Shown here: one piece after another, positions 25,870 through 35,550 of the stretch
Layout: the number at the start of each line of letters is the position of its first letter
Numbering within the stretch: position 1 is the first letter of the stretch
Position numbers and translations under genes: made by a program
The notes under the pieces: generated by a model
Databases searched by the model: none
Seen by the model: only the letters and a program-made list of their open reading frames with translations
What the model was told of the DNA's origin: nothing
Source: Psychromonas sp. B3M02
GTDB lineage: Bacteria; Pseudomonadota; Gammaproteobacteria; Enterobacterales; Psychromonadaceae
Assembly (NCBI RefSeq): GCF_003318165.1
Contig: NZ_QOCB01000039.1
Location: 31,343-95,342 of the forward strand
Direction of reading: 5' to 3'
Length of the DNA stretch: 64,000 nucleotides

Positions 25870-27015
25870 AGTCAAAATCAACACCTTCGCTCATCGCATA
25901 ACACTGTGATAGCTATCAAGCAAAGCTTGATACTCGGGGCGCATGCTTCAGCCTGCCAGTATGCGAATTATCGCATACAACGATTAGTATCGCTGAGCAA
26001 AGCGAACCGTGAATGACTAAAACAGCACAATCAAAACACAAAAAAACAAAATCAAAAGAAGCAGGCTGAAGCATGCGCCCCTTAAAGATGTATCGTAACT
26101 TACTATATTATTCGTCAATTACGTCACATCAAAATTCAACACCTTCGCTCATTGCATAGCAGTGCGATAGCTATCAAACAACGTTTGATAGCCGGGGCGC
26201 TGGCTTCAGCCTGCCAGTATGCGAGTTATCGCATACAACGATTAGCATCGCTAAGCAAAGCGAGCCGTGAATGACTAAAGGCTACATTCAAATTCAACAC
26301 CTTCGCTCATCGCATAGCAGTGCGATAGCTATCAAGCGAAGCTTGATACTTGGGGCGCTTGCTTTAGCCTGCCAGTATGCGAGTTATCGCATACTGTTGT
26401 TAGTTACGCTTCATTCGAAATCAAAGCTCAAGTTCAAAAAACTACAGTCAAAAGAAGCAGGCTGAAGCCAGCGCCCCAAAAACATCGAAACTTACCATGC
26501 AGTTCGTTAAAAGCATTACATTCAAAATCAATCAACACAAAAAACACTGCAAGCTGAAGCATGCGCCCCTAAAGATGTTTCGTAACTTACTATATTATTC
26601 GTCAATTACGTCACATCAAAATTCAACACCTTCGCTCATTGCATAGCAGTGCGATAGCTATCAAACAACGTTTGATAGCCGGGGTGCTGGCTTCAGCCTG
26701 CCAGTATGCGAGTTACCGCATACGTTTTTAGCTACGCTTTATTCAAATATAAAAGCTCAAGTTCGAAAGGCTACATTTAAAATCAAAACACAAAAAAACA
26801 AAATCAAAAGAAGCAGGCTGAAGCCAGCGCCCCTAAAGATGTGTCGTAACTTGCGCGACACTCAGCTCAAAACAAGCAGGCTGAAAAAAGGAATCGCAGA
26901 GCTCTTCCGCTCATTGCTCTAGCCTGTCGGCTAATTCACCCAGCGCCCCTTAAAGATGTTTCGTCAACTACGTTGTACTAACATCGAACACACAAAATCC
27001 AAAAAAGCAGGCTAA
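25870..27015. repeat. RAYT-type composite palindromic repeat array, copy region A
   Basis: About four tandem composite units plus fragments. Each unit runs TTCAACACCTTCGCTCAT, then a TATCAAGC-GAA-GCTTGATA hairpin, the core GGGGCGCTGGCTTCAGCC, a GTATGCGA-GTTA-TCGCATAC hairpin, and later the inverted core GGCTGAAGCCAGCGCCCC followed by AAAGATGTTTCGTAACTTA. Core copies start near 25937, 26194, 26352 and 26681; inverted cores lie near 26060, 26457, 26548 and 26813. A variant module lies at 26877-26949. No genuine gene is present; open frames here recur in each unit and are repeat products. Confidence 0.85.
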
Positions 27016-27035
27016 ACCATGTGCGCCTAAACATG

Positions 27036-27947
27036 TTATGTGCTTGGTAATATTCTTACTTCTAGTAGGCTTAGTAAGTACTCACCGTAACCTGATTTTT
27101 TTAATGGTTCTGCTAGTTTTTTGATGCCGTCTGCGTCTATGTATCCCATACGGAATGCGATTTCGCCTGGGCAACATACTTTTAGACCTTGGCGTTTTTC
27201 GATAGCGCGTATGTATAGTGCTGCGTCTAACAGGTCATCTAATGTGCCTGTATCTAACCATGCGGTACCGCGGCCCATTACTTCTACTTTTAATGTTTTA
27301 TTATCAAGGTATTGAGAAATAACATCAGTGATCTCTAATTCGCCACGTGGTGACGGTTTAACATTTTTTGCGAATTCAACAACATCTGCATCGAAGAAGT
27401 ATAAACCAGGCACGGCGTAAGAAGATTTAGGCTCTGTAGGCTTTTCTTCAATCGAAATCGCTTGCCCTTCATCATTGAATTCAACCACACCATAAGACGT
27501 TGGATTTGCCACGTAGTAACCAAATACAGTTGCTCCCGTTTCTTGTTTGTTAGCTCTTTGTAATGATTTAGCAAGGTCATGACCATAAAACAAGTTATCG
27601 CCTAGAATTAATGCGGCAGGTGACCCATCTAAAAACTCTTCGGCTAATAAAAATGCTTGTGCTAAACCATCAGGACTTGGCTGTACAACATATTCAATGC
27701 TCACCCCCCATTGTGAACCATCTTTTAATAGCTCTTTAAAACGTGGTAGTTCCAATGGTGTTGAAATGATTAATATTTCAGTAATACCGGCCATAAACAG
27801 GTTAGAAAGTGGGTAATAGATCATCGGTTTATCGTAAACCGGCATCAACTGCTTACTCACAACTTTTGTTAATGGATAAAGTCGCGTACCTGAACCACCA
27901 GCTAAGATAATCCCTTTGCGGTTTAATGGGTTATTATTCATACTCAT
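27036..27947 (-). CDS. rfbA: Glucose-1-phosphate thymidylyltransferase
   Basis: 303 residues. The nucleotidyltransferase loop [16 protein letters not shown] (residues 12-27), [30 protein letters not shown] and [13 protein letters not shown] are all diagnostic for RmlA. It makes dTDP-glucose from glucose-1-phosphate and dTTP and starts the dTDP-rhamnose pathway. It is the first rml gene in transcription order, 35 bp after the KpsE-type gene, which ties the export genes to sugar-nucleotide synthesis. The repeat array begins about 20 bp after its stop. Confidence 0.96.
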   Translation of the reverse strand: MSMNNNPLNRKGIILAGGSGTRLYPLTKVVSKQLMPVYDKPMIYYPLSNLFMAGITEILIISTPLELPRFKELLKDGSQWGVSIEYVVQPSPDGLAQAFLLAEEFLDGSPAALILGDNLFYGHDLAKSLQRANKQETGATVFGYYVANPTSYGVVEFNDEGQAISIEEKPTEPKSSYAVPGLYFFDADVVEFAKNVKPSPRGELEITDVISQYLDNKTLKVEVMGRGTAWLDTGTLDDLLDAALYIRAIEKRQGLKVCCPGEIAFRMGYIDADGIKKLAEPLKKSGYGEYLLSLLEVRILPST

Positions 27948-27981
27948 TCCTTTCCATTTATTTGTAACAATTGAAATAACG

Positions 27982-29304
27982 TTATTTCAATTCTTTAATT
28001 GTACTAATAATTATTTTACCGATACCAAAAGCAAGGCTTAATAATAGTAAAAACAATGAAATGTTATAGATGACATCTGGGTATTTGCTGTCTTCACTCA
28101 AGGTTGCTTTTTCAACGGTAATTAAATATTTCAATTGGCGATAAGCCTCTATACGAGACTTTTCTAATGAGATTTGCGATGACGTATAAGCTTGTAACGC
28201 GAGATCCATTTTGATTTTATAGTCAGTAAAGCGAGAGAGAAGTTCACTGACCGGCACTTCGTCTAATCCAGTTTGTGACAACTTATCTCTTTCTACTTCT
28301 AACTGTGCATTTAATGCAGATAACTCATTTTTTAACCCTTGTACCTGTGGAGAGCTATCACTCATGATCGCTTTTAAGGTTTTTATTTCTGTCTGTTTAG
28401 TGGCGATTTGGCTTTCGATGGTATTAGTAATCGTTTGTTTGGCGGTGCCTTCAGCAGTTGGATCTAATAGGTTATATTTTTGCTGGAACACTAATAAGTC
28501 TTTTTGTGCAGAAGAAAACCGTTCTTCGATGCGTTTATGCTCGCCTTGCATAAAAGTTAATTGTGCATTAGCGAGTTGATGGCCAATGGAGTTAATAAAC
28601 CACTCCGCTCTCTCTACTATAGTGTTGGTGAGTAACTGTGCGTATTGGCTATCAAATCCCTGCGCTGCGACTGTAATTACTCCTGAAGCATCATCTAATA
28701 TGACATCGACATGTTCTTGATAATATTGGTTTAATGCTTCTTTAGAATCGTCATCATGAATACGGCTAAAGAAATCGATATTAGATTGAGAGTAATGTTC
28801 TCTTAAGGCGATGTTATTATCTAAATATTCGACCATGTCATTAGAGTAGATATAAGCTTTCACCAGTTCTGGGTCCGACCCACTACTACTGCCAGTTAAT
28901 CCCGTTAATAACGCCATCCCAGAATCCATGGTTGAAGCACTATCAGGTTGCTGGACAATCACCTTAGCTTGACTTTCAAAACGCTCCGTCGCCCATAACA
29001 ATTGATAAGCTGCAAAGATTAAGGTGGGCAATACAACACAAGCAAGGAAAGGCGAACGTTTTAGTTTAGTCAGTTTTGAATGGGGTTTAGCAGTCGCTTT
29101 CGTTTTTTGAACAGGTGGATGCTGTTTTGGCTGAGCTTGCTTTTTAACCTGTGATTTTAGATTGTTCACTCGGATTAAAATACGATCTGATAATTCAGGA
29201 TCTGTTGCTCTCAATGACTCTGCTTTCTTTTGTAAAAATTCAACATGATTAAACTCTGCTGGAGTGATTGAATTTTTAAACTCATTAAATCGTTTATCTA
29301 ACAT
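27982..29304 (-). CDS. Capsule export inner-membrane protein, KpsE/CtrB/BexC type
   Basis: 440 residues. One membrane helix near residues 84-105 ([19 protein letters not shown]) and one near the C-terminus ([19 protein letters not shown]) enclose a large periplasmic region. That region includes a coiled-coil-rich stretch (about 270-345, Gln/Glu/Lys-rich). This is the polysaccharide co-polymerase type 3 plan that bridges the ABC exporter to the outer-membrane channel. The cytoplasmic N-terminus is longer and more basic than in E. coli KpsE, with a Pro/Lys/Gln-rich linker at ~55-80. It sits between rfbA and the KpsM-type gene. Confidence 0.88.
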   Translation of the reverse strand: MLDKRFNEFKNSITPAEFNHVEFLQKKAESLRATDPELSDRILIRVNNLKSQVKKQAQPKQHPPVQKTKATAKPHSKLTKLKRSPFLACVVLPTLIFAAYQLLWATERFESQAKVIVQQPDSASTMDSGMALLTGLTGSSSGSDPELVKAYIYSNDMVEYLDNNIALREHYSQSNIDFFSRIHDDDSKEALNQYYQEHVDVILDDASGVITVAAQGFDSQYAQLLTNTIVERAEWFINSIGHQLANAQLTFMQGEHKRIEERFSSAQKDLLVFQQKYNLLDPTAEGTAKQTITNTIESQIATKQTEIKTLKAIMSDSSPQVQGLKNELSALNAQLEVERDKLSQTGLDEVPVSELLSRFTDYKIKMDLALQAYTSSQISLEKSRIEAYRQLKYLITVEKATLSEDSKYPDVIYNISLFLLLLSLAFGIGKIIISTIKELK

Positions 29305-29418
29305 AAGTCGCTATAAAGGCTATAGGTAGTAATACCTAAAGGCTTGAAAATTAATAAAAGCTTTAAATATTAATGTTTAAAGCCTGACAAATAGAGCCGT
29401 TATCTGTTTGCAATGAGA

Positions 29419-30207
29419 TTAACGACTTATCGCTTGTTTCCACCCGATGTGATAACAAGCGAGTGCAAAAAACACGCTAATTAACGTACACATATCTAAA
29501 AAGAAATAACTTACCCCTTCATGACCGTAACTTGGATAAGCCGCATAACGAGTTAATTCTACGGCGTGCAATAAAGGGTTCCAATCTAGGTAGTGCCAAT
29601 ACTCTCTTGGAATATCTTGTAAACTGAAGAATATGCCAGAGATAAAAAACAGAGGACGCGTCAGTAATTGTTGTATTTTTTTTAGTTCCGGTATAAAGCA
29701 GTATGATAAGCCAAATATGGTGCCTAAACTGACGCCTATTAACCACACTTTAAAGAAGTTAGTGATCACTGAAATGGCATCATGGACGACTATGTCTATC
29801 TGCAAAACAAAACAAATTAAAGCAATGACAAATACAACAGCAATCTTGATGAGTAGTTCAAAGAAGCCAATTGCGATAATTGAGCTGATAGGTTGTACCT
29901 GCCTAAAGGCATACAAAGGTTTATTTTTTTGTACGGCACCACTCGTTTTACCTAATACACTTAAGAAAAATTGAATTAAAATCATGCCGTAAACCATAAA
30001 AAACATAGTTGGCATGCCGTGCGTATCGCCTCCACCAGACAATAAGGTACGCATTGCTGTCATACCCGCAATCATGATCAAAGGTGAAACCACGGTCCAA
30101 ATTAGCCCAATTTTATCGGTCGATTGGCTTTTAACTTCACGTAAAAAAATGGCAAATATCACGTCTCCCCAGACTTTCAGGGTTGAGCGTTTTTGAACTA
30201 AAGCCAT
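29419..30207 (-). CDS. Capsule ABC transporter permease, KpsM type
   Basis: 262 residues with about six hydrophobic segments and the ABC-2 permease layout: FLREVKSQSTDKIGLIWTVVSPLIMI at the N-terminus, GMILIQFFLSVL, KLFFISGIFFSLQDIPREYWHYLDWNPLLH-like region near residue 190 (quoted in part), and a final helix ACYHIGWKQAIS. It forms the inner-membrane pore for ABC-dependent capsule export with an ATPase (KpsT), which is not in this window. It is flanked by the KpsD/Wza-type and KpsE-type genes, as in group 2/3 capsule loci. Confidence 0.9.
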   Translation of the reverse strand: MALVQKRSTLKVWGDVIFAIFLREVKSQSTDKIGLIWTVVSPLIMIAGMTAMRTLLSGGGDTHGMPTMFFMVYGMILIQFFLSVLGKTSGAVQKNKPLYAFRQVQPISSIIAIGFFELLIKIAVVFVIALICFVLQIDIVVHDAISVITNFFKVWLIGVSLGTIFGLSYCFIPELKKIQQLLTRPLFFISGIFFSLQDIPREYWHYLDWNPLLHAVELTRYAAYPSYGHEGVSYFFLDMCTLISVFFALACYHIGWKQAISR

Positions 30208-30256
30208 TGTTTTAGGCCTGCCTGATCAGTGAATATTTGCATGTTGAGGCTGTACA

Positions 30257-32005
30257 TTAGTTAATGGCCACATTAGCTGCAACAGCAATTTGATAAACAA
30301 TTTGTGTAATATCTTTAACAGACTGAATGATTTTTGTATCCACTTTCGGTAATACTAATACTTGATCACCACGATTTATCTTAATGGATTTAGCCTCTTT
30401 ATCATCTTTAGCAAAGATCACCATGCCGTTAGCACGCACAATTGAGATACGCTCATCGTCAGCTCTGTCAGTAAAACCGCCAGCCCAAGCAACGTAATCG
30501 TCTAAAGTTGCATCTGGGTTATAAACAATCGCCTGCGGAACGAGGACTTCACCACCTACATTGATTAAGTCGGTGTAATGTGGGATGACGATTTGATCCC
30601 CCTTTTCTAAGAAGATATCTGCTGTAACACCATTATCGGATACGATGACTTTACCTAATGGTTTTACTTGGCGCGCTTTTTCGACAAATTGCATCACTAG
30701 TTCCGCTTCTTTTGCACGAATCGATGCCTCTCCATCTGATGCCGCAGGAGCAGTAAAGACACTTCGTTCAAGCCTATCTAATGAGTCATCTAAGATCTGT
30801 TTTTGACGTTCAGCCACACTTTTCCTTAAGATGTAAATCGATTGATTATCAGTTAGCTCAGGTACGATAGGGATGGCATTAAGTAGGTCGTGTAAACGAG
30901 TGCTTTTTTTCACGGCAAAATATGATGGGCCAAGGTAGCTGCCAGATACTTGCACATCAATGACTTGTGCATGGTTATCGTCATTAAAGACTAGGCTATC
31001 ACCGTCTTGTAATGTGTAGTTTAAGAAATCTTGATAGGTCAGATAAACTGAGAAAGGCCCCGTGTCACGGGTACCAAACACGCCTACGTGACTTATTTTC
31101 ACCAGTGGTTTCGCGTATTCTGCTAGCTCACGGCCTTTGGTTTGTTTTTTCTTTAACTCAAAGCGGAATGGGTTTTTAACACCACCAGACACATTCACTG
31201 CAGACTTTTGTGGTTTAACGAGAATGACGTCTTTATCTTTAAAGGTAATGCTTGGTAATTGCCCCGTTTGTACAAAATTGTACAGGTCGACCTCTTTTAA
31301 GACTTTATTGTCTCGAATAATTTGAATACTGCGGTAACTGCCACGTTCAGAATCGATACCACCAGCACGTTTTAAGTAATATAAAACACTGTCTGATGCC
31401 ATACCTGCATATTGCCCAGGACGAATAATTGCACCAGATAAATACACGCTTACCGGCGTGGCTGTTAGTAGGTTAACGTAAACTTCAACGTTGTTGGTGT
31501 AAATGGCTTTGATTTTAGATTGTACTAGTTGGTTTACCTGGCTTGCTGGCACATCTAACACATTGATTGGCCCGATATTAGGTATGAAGATGTTGCCTTG
31601 GTTGTCGACGGTTACTACACTGCTGTAGGAAACTGCGCCCCAAATCCAGATATTGATTTGGTCGCCTGCTGCGATCAGGTAGTTTTCGTTTAAGCCGTCA
31701 ACACGTTCGGTTTCATACCCACCAGCGAATAAGTTTGCGCCATAAGGCGGTGGGTTATCTTCACCTGATGAAGGTAATAGTTCACTTACGTCCACTTCGC
31801 CTGGTAATAAAATGCCTGAACGAGATTGATTTTGATAAGAGCCAATACTGCTACTGGCGGCATCGTCATTGGCTTCTATTTGTGGAATGCCAGCACTAGT
31901 GCTGTTTTGAAGGTCAATCGTGCTTGGCTCAAAAGCGGCAAAAGCATTTGGCATGATAAATACACTTGTGAGTAACCAAACCGTGGTTGTTTTAAAAATA
32001 TTCAT
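30257..32005 (-). CDS. Polysaccharide export outer-membrane protein, KpsD/Wza family
   Basis: 582 residues with a cleavable signal peptide (MNIFKTTTVWLLTSVFIMPNAFA). A Poly_export domain at about 105-190 contains NYLIAAGDQINIWIWGAV, GNIFIPNIGPINVLDV and VEVYVNLLTATPVSVYLSGA. SLBB-like segments follow (RPGQYAGMASDSVLYYLKRAGG, then near 480 GGEVLVPQAIVYNPDATLDDYVAWAGG, quoted in part). No lipobox is seen, matching KpsD rather than Wza. It provides the periplasm-spanning channel for the capsule. It follows a small lipoprotein gene by 32 bp. Confidence 0.9.
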   Translation of the reverse strand: MNIFKTTTVWLLTSVFIMPNAFAAFEPSTIDLQNSTSAGIPQIEANDDAASSSIGSYQNQSRSGILLPGEVDVSELLPSSGEDNPPPYGANLFAGGYETERVDGLNENYLIAAGDQINIWIWGAVSYSSVVTVDNQGNIFIPNIGPINVLDVPASQVNQLVQSKIKAIYTNNVEVYVNLLTATPVSVYLSGAIIRPGQYAGMASDSVLYYLKRAGGIDSERGSYRSIQIIRDNKVLKEVDLYNFVQTGQLPSITFKDKDVILVKPQKSAVNVSGGVKNPFRFELKKKQTKGRELAEYAKPLVKISHVGVFGTRDTGPFSVYLTYQDFLNYTLQDGDSLVFNDDNHAQVIDVQVSGSYLGPSYFAVKKSTRLHDLLNAIPIVPELTDNQSIYILRKSVAERQKQILDDSLDRLERSVFTAPAASDGEASIRAKEAELVMQFVEKARQVKPLGKVIVSDNGVTADIFLEKGDQIVIPHYTDLINVGGEVLVPQAIVYNPDATLDDYVAWAGGFTDRADDERISIVRANGMVIFAKDDKEAKSIKINRGDQVLVLPKVDTKIIQSVKDITQIVYQIAVAANVAIN

Positions 32006-32037
32006 ATTAGGCTCAACATTGTTAATAAGTGTTCATG

Positions 32038-32442
32038 CTATAAGTCGATATTATTATCTGCTTCGGTAATAGCGTGCTCTAAAAACCAAGATTTTGTGAG
32101 TGTGTCACTCTCTTTATAAGGAATTTCACAGGCAATTCTGGTTTTTGATGCTTGGTTTGATTCATTAAATACCATCTGGCGACATGAGTGCCCTAAAGCA
32201 GAGACATAAGTGGGAGCGATGGTGATTTTATATTGTTTGTAAGTCAGCGCTCTTGCTGCTGGATTACTTAGTGCAGAGGCAAAAGTAGGCGGTAGTTGTT
32301 TTTTGTTTGGTTTTACATCATTAGCGGTTACTAACGGTATTGTTGCATAAACTTCTCGAGGTTTACTGGTACAAGCAGCTAGGGTTAAGAGCAGAGGGAA
32401 CAGTAAAAATCGACTGCGTTGTAAAGGTAAAAAATTAATCAT
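32038..32442 (-). CDS. Small lipoprotein of the capsule locus
   Basis: 134 residues. A lipoprotein signal with lipobox LAAC at about residues 21-24 (RFLLFPLLLTLAACTSKP). The mature part contains TYVSALGHSCRQMVF and ends with acidic NNIDL. Two further Cys (GHSC, RIAC) could form a disulfide. It is similar in plan to small lipoproteins that head Wza/KpsD-type operons in Vibrio. It is first in the operon here and likely outer-membrane located. I cannot name a specific family. It probably assists assembly or stability of the exporter. Confidence 0.7.
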   Translation of the reverse strand: MINFLPLQRSRFLLFPLLLTLAACTSKPREVYATIPLVTANDVKPNKKQLPPTFASALSNPAARALTYKQYKITIAPTYVSALGHSCRQMVFNESNQASKTRIACEIPYKESDTLTKSWFLEHAITEADNNIDL

Positions 32443-32796
32443 AACACCTACTTAAGGCTAATCTAAGAAAGAAATTTTTGACAAAAAAAAGACTGACAAT
32501 AACAAAATCAAACTTTTAGAGCAATCTATAAGCCATTAATTTACACATCAAATTTTTCATAATCAAATCCATATCAAGCTACTTTATAACAAAAGTAACA
32601 TTTATGCTCGTCTATTATAGGTATTAATGTTTGTTAATACCTACTTCGCCTGTAGCACCAATTAAGTTAAACTCTGTGACAGCCTGACGCCAATACTATA
32701 AAATCGTCTCTATTATATTTACACGTTTGTTGAGATAATTTGAACAAACGCACTATTACTTGTAGTTTTCATTCACTTTCAAAAAGCTAACTTCCT
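32443..32796. promoter_or_regulatory. Divergent promoter region, capsule operon and methyltransferase
   Basis: 354 bp with no gene. It must hold the main capsule-operon promoter (minus) and the methyltransferase promoter (plus). An inverted repeat AGGTATTAA-TGTTTG-TTAATACCT at 32619-32642 is the only notable palindrome and could be an operator. I looked for an ops/JUMPstart element on the minus strand and did not find a convincing one. Confidence 0.4.
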
Positions 32797-33645
32797 ATGA
32801 TAAAACGCACTTTTACTTCCCCTTGGCCTGACTATGAATTAATCGATGCTGGTAATAGCCAAAAACTCGAACGCTGGGGAGATGTTTATACTATCCGCCC
32901 AGAGATGAATGCTTATTTTGAACCAGTTTTATCTAAAAAAGAGTGGCTAAAAAAAGCACACTTCGAATTTATTGAAAGCAGTAGCAGTGCCGGTGAGTGG
33001 AAACCACTTCAAGGTAACTTGGAGCATGACTGGCAGATTAAGTTCAATAACATCACTATTAATTTACACCTGACTAAGTTTAAACATGTTGGACTGTTTC
33101 CTGAGCAACGCGTTAATTGGGATTTTATTGCTGAAAATTTAAAAACTGGCGATCGTTTTTTGAATTTATTTGCTTATACGGGTGTGGCCTCTTTAGTGGC
33201 AAGAGATCAAGGCGCAGAAGTGTTGCATTGTGACTCGGTAAAGCAAATCATTAAATGGGGCAAAGAAAACATGGAGTCATCAGGGTTAACTGATGTGCAC
33301 TGGGTGTTGGAAGATGCGCTTAAATTTGCTCAACGTGAGATTAAACGCGGTAAAAAATATCAAGGACTGGTGATGGATCCCCCCGCTTTTGGTATTGGTG
33401 CGAAAAAAGAGCGTTGGAAAATCGAAAATAAATTCCCCGAACTCATTGAAGCCGCTTTAGCCTTACGAGCAAAAGGCGGTTTTATCGTTGCCAATACCTA
33501 CTCCCCGCGTTTAAACGCCGAACGTATTCATCAAATCACTAGTGAACTATGTACCAATGAAAAAGTACAAGTCACCACACTTAGTGTAAAAAGCCAAACC
33601 GGAAAGATTTTAGACTACGGATTAAGAACAATTATTACTGGGTAG
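32797..33645 (+). CDS. Class I SAM-dependent methyltransferase (RlmI-like catalytic domain)
   Basis: 282 residues. FLNLFAYTGVASLVARDQGAE is the SAM-binding motif I, DSVKQIIKWGKENMESSGL the motif II/III region and VMDPPAFGIG motif IV, as in the rRNA (cytosine-C5) methyltransferase RlmI family. It lacks the N-terminal PUA domain that RlmI carries and begins with a short beta-rich region. A role in rRNA modification is likely, but the target cannot be read. It is transcribed divergently from the capsule genes. Its 3' side runs directly into the palindromic repeats, with the stop at 33643-33645. Confidence 0.8.
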   Translation: MIKRTFTSPWPDYELIDAGNSQKLERWGDVYTIRPEMNAYFEPVLSKKEWLKKAHFEFIESSSSAGEWKPLQGNLEHDWQIKFNNITINLHLTKFKHVGLFPEQRVNWDFIAENLKTGDRFLNLFAYTGVASLVARDQGAEVLHCDSVKQIIKWGKENMESSGLTDVHWVLEDALKFAQREIKRGKKYQGLVMDPPAFGIGAKKERWKIENKFPELIEAALALRAKGGFIVANTYSPRLNAERIHQITSELCTNEKVQVTTLSVKSQTGKILDYGLRTIITG

Positions 33646-33654
33646 GGTTTTAGT

Positions 33655-34380
33655 TTCTAAGGGTCGAAACATCTTTTGACCTTAGAGCCTGCCTTTAGGC
33701 TGCTTGTTTTGTGTTTTATCGTTATCAATGAAAGTTACGAAATATCTTTAGGGACGCTGGGCGAATTAGCCGGCAGGCTAGATCAATGAGCGGAAGAGCT
33801 CTGCGATTCCTTTTTTTAGCCTGCTTCTTTTGATTTTTGTGTTTTTATGTTTTGAATTGATTGTTGGTTCGCTTCGCTCATCCTAGCTAATACCCGTATG
33901 CGATAACTCGCATACTGGCAGGCTAAAGCCAGCGCCCCTAATATCAAGCTTTGCCTGATAGCTAGCGCTCTGTTACGCGCTGTGGAATTGAATTCTAATG
34001 CGACGTAATTAACGAATAACATCGTAAGTTACGAAACATCTTTCAGGGGCGCTGGGCGAATTAGGCCATAGCCTAGTGTTATGAGCGGAAGAGCTCTGCG
34101 ATTCCTTTTTTCAGCCTCCTTCTTTTGATTTTTGTGTTTTTATGTTTTGAATTGCTTTTTGATTCGCTTCGCTCATCCTAGTTAATACTCGTATGCGATG
34201 GCTCGCATACGGGCAGGCTGAAGCATGCGCCCCTAATATCAAGCTTCGCTTGATAGCTGTCGCTCTGTTATGAGACGAGTGAAGGTGTTGAATTGTGATG
34301 TTGATCTAACGTATTTACGAAACATCTTTTAAGGGGCGCTGGCTTCAGCCTGCTTCTTTTGATTTTTACTTTCTGAAGTT
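33655..34380. repeat. RAYT-type composite repeats, copy region B (left flank of RAYT)
   Basis: Composite units in the opposite orientation to region A. They include two variant modules (33751-33824 and 34046-34119), hairpins CGATAACTCGCATAC-type at about 33900 and 34195, inverted cores GGCTAAAGCCAGCGCCCC (about 33920) and GGCTGAAGCATGCGCCCC (about 34215), and a forward core at about 34333. It ends about 30 bp from the RAYT stop codon. The open frame seen across 33816-34022 is a repeat product. Confidence 0.85.
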
Positions 34381-34411
34381 ATGGCAATACGATTTATTCT
34401 TTAATTTCCTA

Positions 34412-34930
34412 CTACTCATATATTCCATAGAAACGCTTTGATGCATCTGCTAGCTCAGCTTTGTATGCGTTGTTTTTGATGTACTCATAAGTGATTCTGA
34501 ATTGCTCTTCGGACCTGACTATTTTATCGTAATAACTTTTATCCCACAGCACACCGCTCCTCCCTAGATGTCGATTTATTAGTAATGAACTAGCGCCTTT
34601 GATGTGTTGCATTATTTTAGTTAGAGGAACTAGTTGTTCAAACATAATATGTACGTGGTTGGGCATTATTGATACTGCTACCAGGTTATAAAGTGAATTG
34701 TTTTTTGATAATAGATATTGCATCAGCAATTCAATAACTTCTGTATTTAGTATTGCGCCTTCTTTTGAAAGGTCTAATACTTTATCCATTTCGAATTGTT
34801 GTTTAGCTGCACTATTTGCTTTATCTGCATGATTGTTTTGTAGATAATAACGGATGCTTTCTTGTGTTCTGAATGTAACAAACTGAATCGCATTGGGATG
34901 GTCGATGTGAAACAGGCTTTTAATATGCAT
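34412..34930 (-). CDS. REP-associated tyrosine transposase (RAYT, Y1_Tnp family)
   Basis: 172 residues. QFVTFRT near the N-terminus, SIMPNHVHIMF (H92 and H94 of the HUH metal site), and LWDKSYYDKIVRSEEQ with the candidate catalytic tyrosine Y133/Y134, then EYIKNNAYKA. These are the ordered motifs of single-strand Y1 transposases of the RAYT group (TnpA_REP). The ATG has AAGGGGGAA about 7 nt upstream. It is complete and apparently intact. The gene is bracketed by composite palindromic repeats at 33655-34380 and 35010-35480, which occur at three other sites in this window. That is the expected arrangement for a RAYT and its REP substrates. Confidence 0.9.
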   Translation of the reverse strand: MHIKSLFHIDHPNAIQFVTFRTQESIRYYLQNNHADKANSAAKQQFEMDKVLDLSKEGAILNTEVIELLMQYLLSKNNSLYNLVAVSIMPNHVHIMFEQLVPLTKIMQHIKGASSLLINRHLGRSGVLWDKSYYDKIVRSEEQFRITYEYIKNNAYKAELADASKRFYGIYE

Positions 34931-35009
34931 GCGTTCCCCCTTTTAATCGCCACATAAAAATAGTTTAGGTTAGTTTTAGGGATTTGGACTATTGGGCTGA
35001 ACACTTATT

Positions 35010-35480
35010 TACGGTTATTGGTTCGCTTCGCTCATCCTAGCTAATTCCCGTATGCGATAACTCGCATACGGGCAGGCTGAAGACCTGCGCCCCGATTATC
35101 AAGCTTCGCTTGTTGGTTCGCTTCGCTCATCCTAGTTAATACTCGTATGCGATGACTCGCATACTGGCAGGCTGAAGCATGCGCCCCTTAAATTAGACTT
35201 TGTCTAATTGCTGTTGCTCCTTTTTTTGTGTTTTTTTGTGGATCATGAGAAGCATGTTTTGAGTTTTATCGATATCAATGAAGGTTACGATACATCTTTA
35301 AGGGGCGCTGGCTTCAGCCTGCTTCTTTTGATTTTGTATTTTGACTGTGTTGTTTTAGTTGTTCACGGTTCGCTTCGCTCATTCTAGTTAATACTCCTAT
35401 GCGATGCCTCGCATACGGGCAGGCTGAAGCATGCGCCCCTAATATCAAGCTACGCTTGATAGCTATCGCGAGTTAATAGT
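35010..35480. repeat. RAYT-type composite repeats, copy region C (right flank of RAYT)
   Basis: Three successive GGTTCGCTTCGCTCAT-type units at about 35021, 35114 and 35367. Each is followed by a CGCATAC hairpin and an inverted core (GCAGGCTGAAG...GCGCCCC) at about 35070, 35165 and 35415. A forward core GGGGCGCTGGCTTCAGCC lies at about 35302. 34931-35009 and 35481-35550 hold no recognisable feature. Confidence 0.85.
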
Positions 35481-35550
35481 AATGAGTAATGTTAATAACG
35501 CTGCTTTTCTGTCTGCGTTCGAAGCAACAACATATATGTAATCCCTACAC

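Noticed and set aside
25699..26016. Open frame crossing rmlC into the repeat array
   Set aside because: Its peptide (HLRSSHNT...AIKQSLILGA...ACQYANYRI) recurs in other repeat copies (26271-26465, 33816-34022, 62959-63237), so it is a translation of the repeat rather than a gene.
25870..27015. CRISPR array
   Set aside because: Repeats are long, palindromic and contain no regular unique spacers, and no cas genes are near.
32443..32796. JUMPstart/ops (GGCGGTAGCG-type) element upstream of the capsule operon
   Set aside because: The nearest minus-strand match, GGCGAAGTAG, differs in key positions, so RfaH control is not supported.
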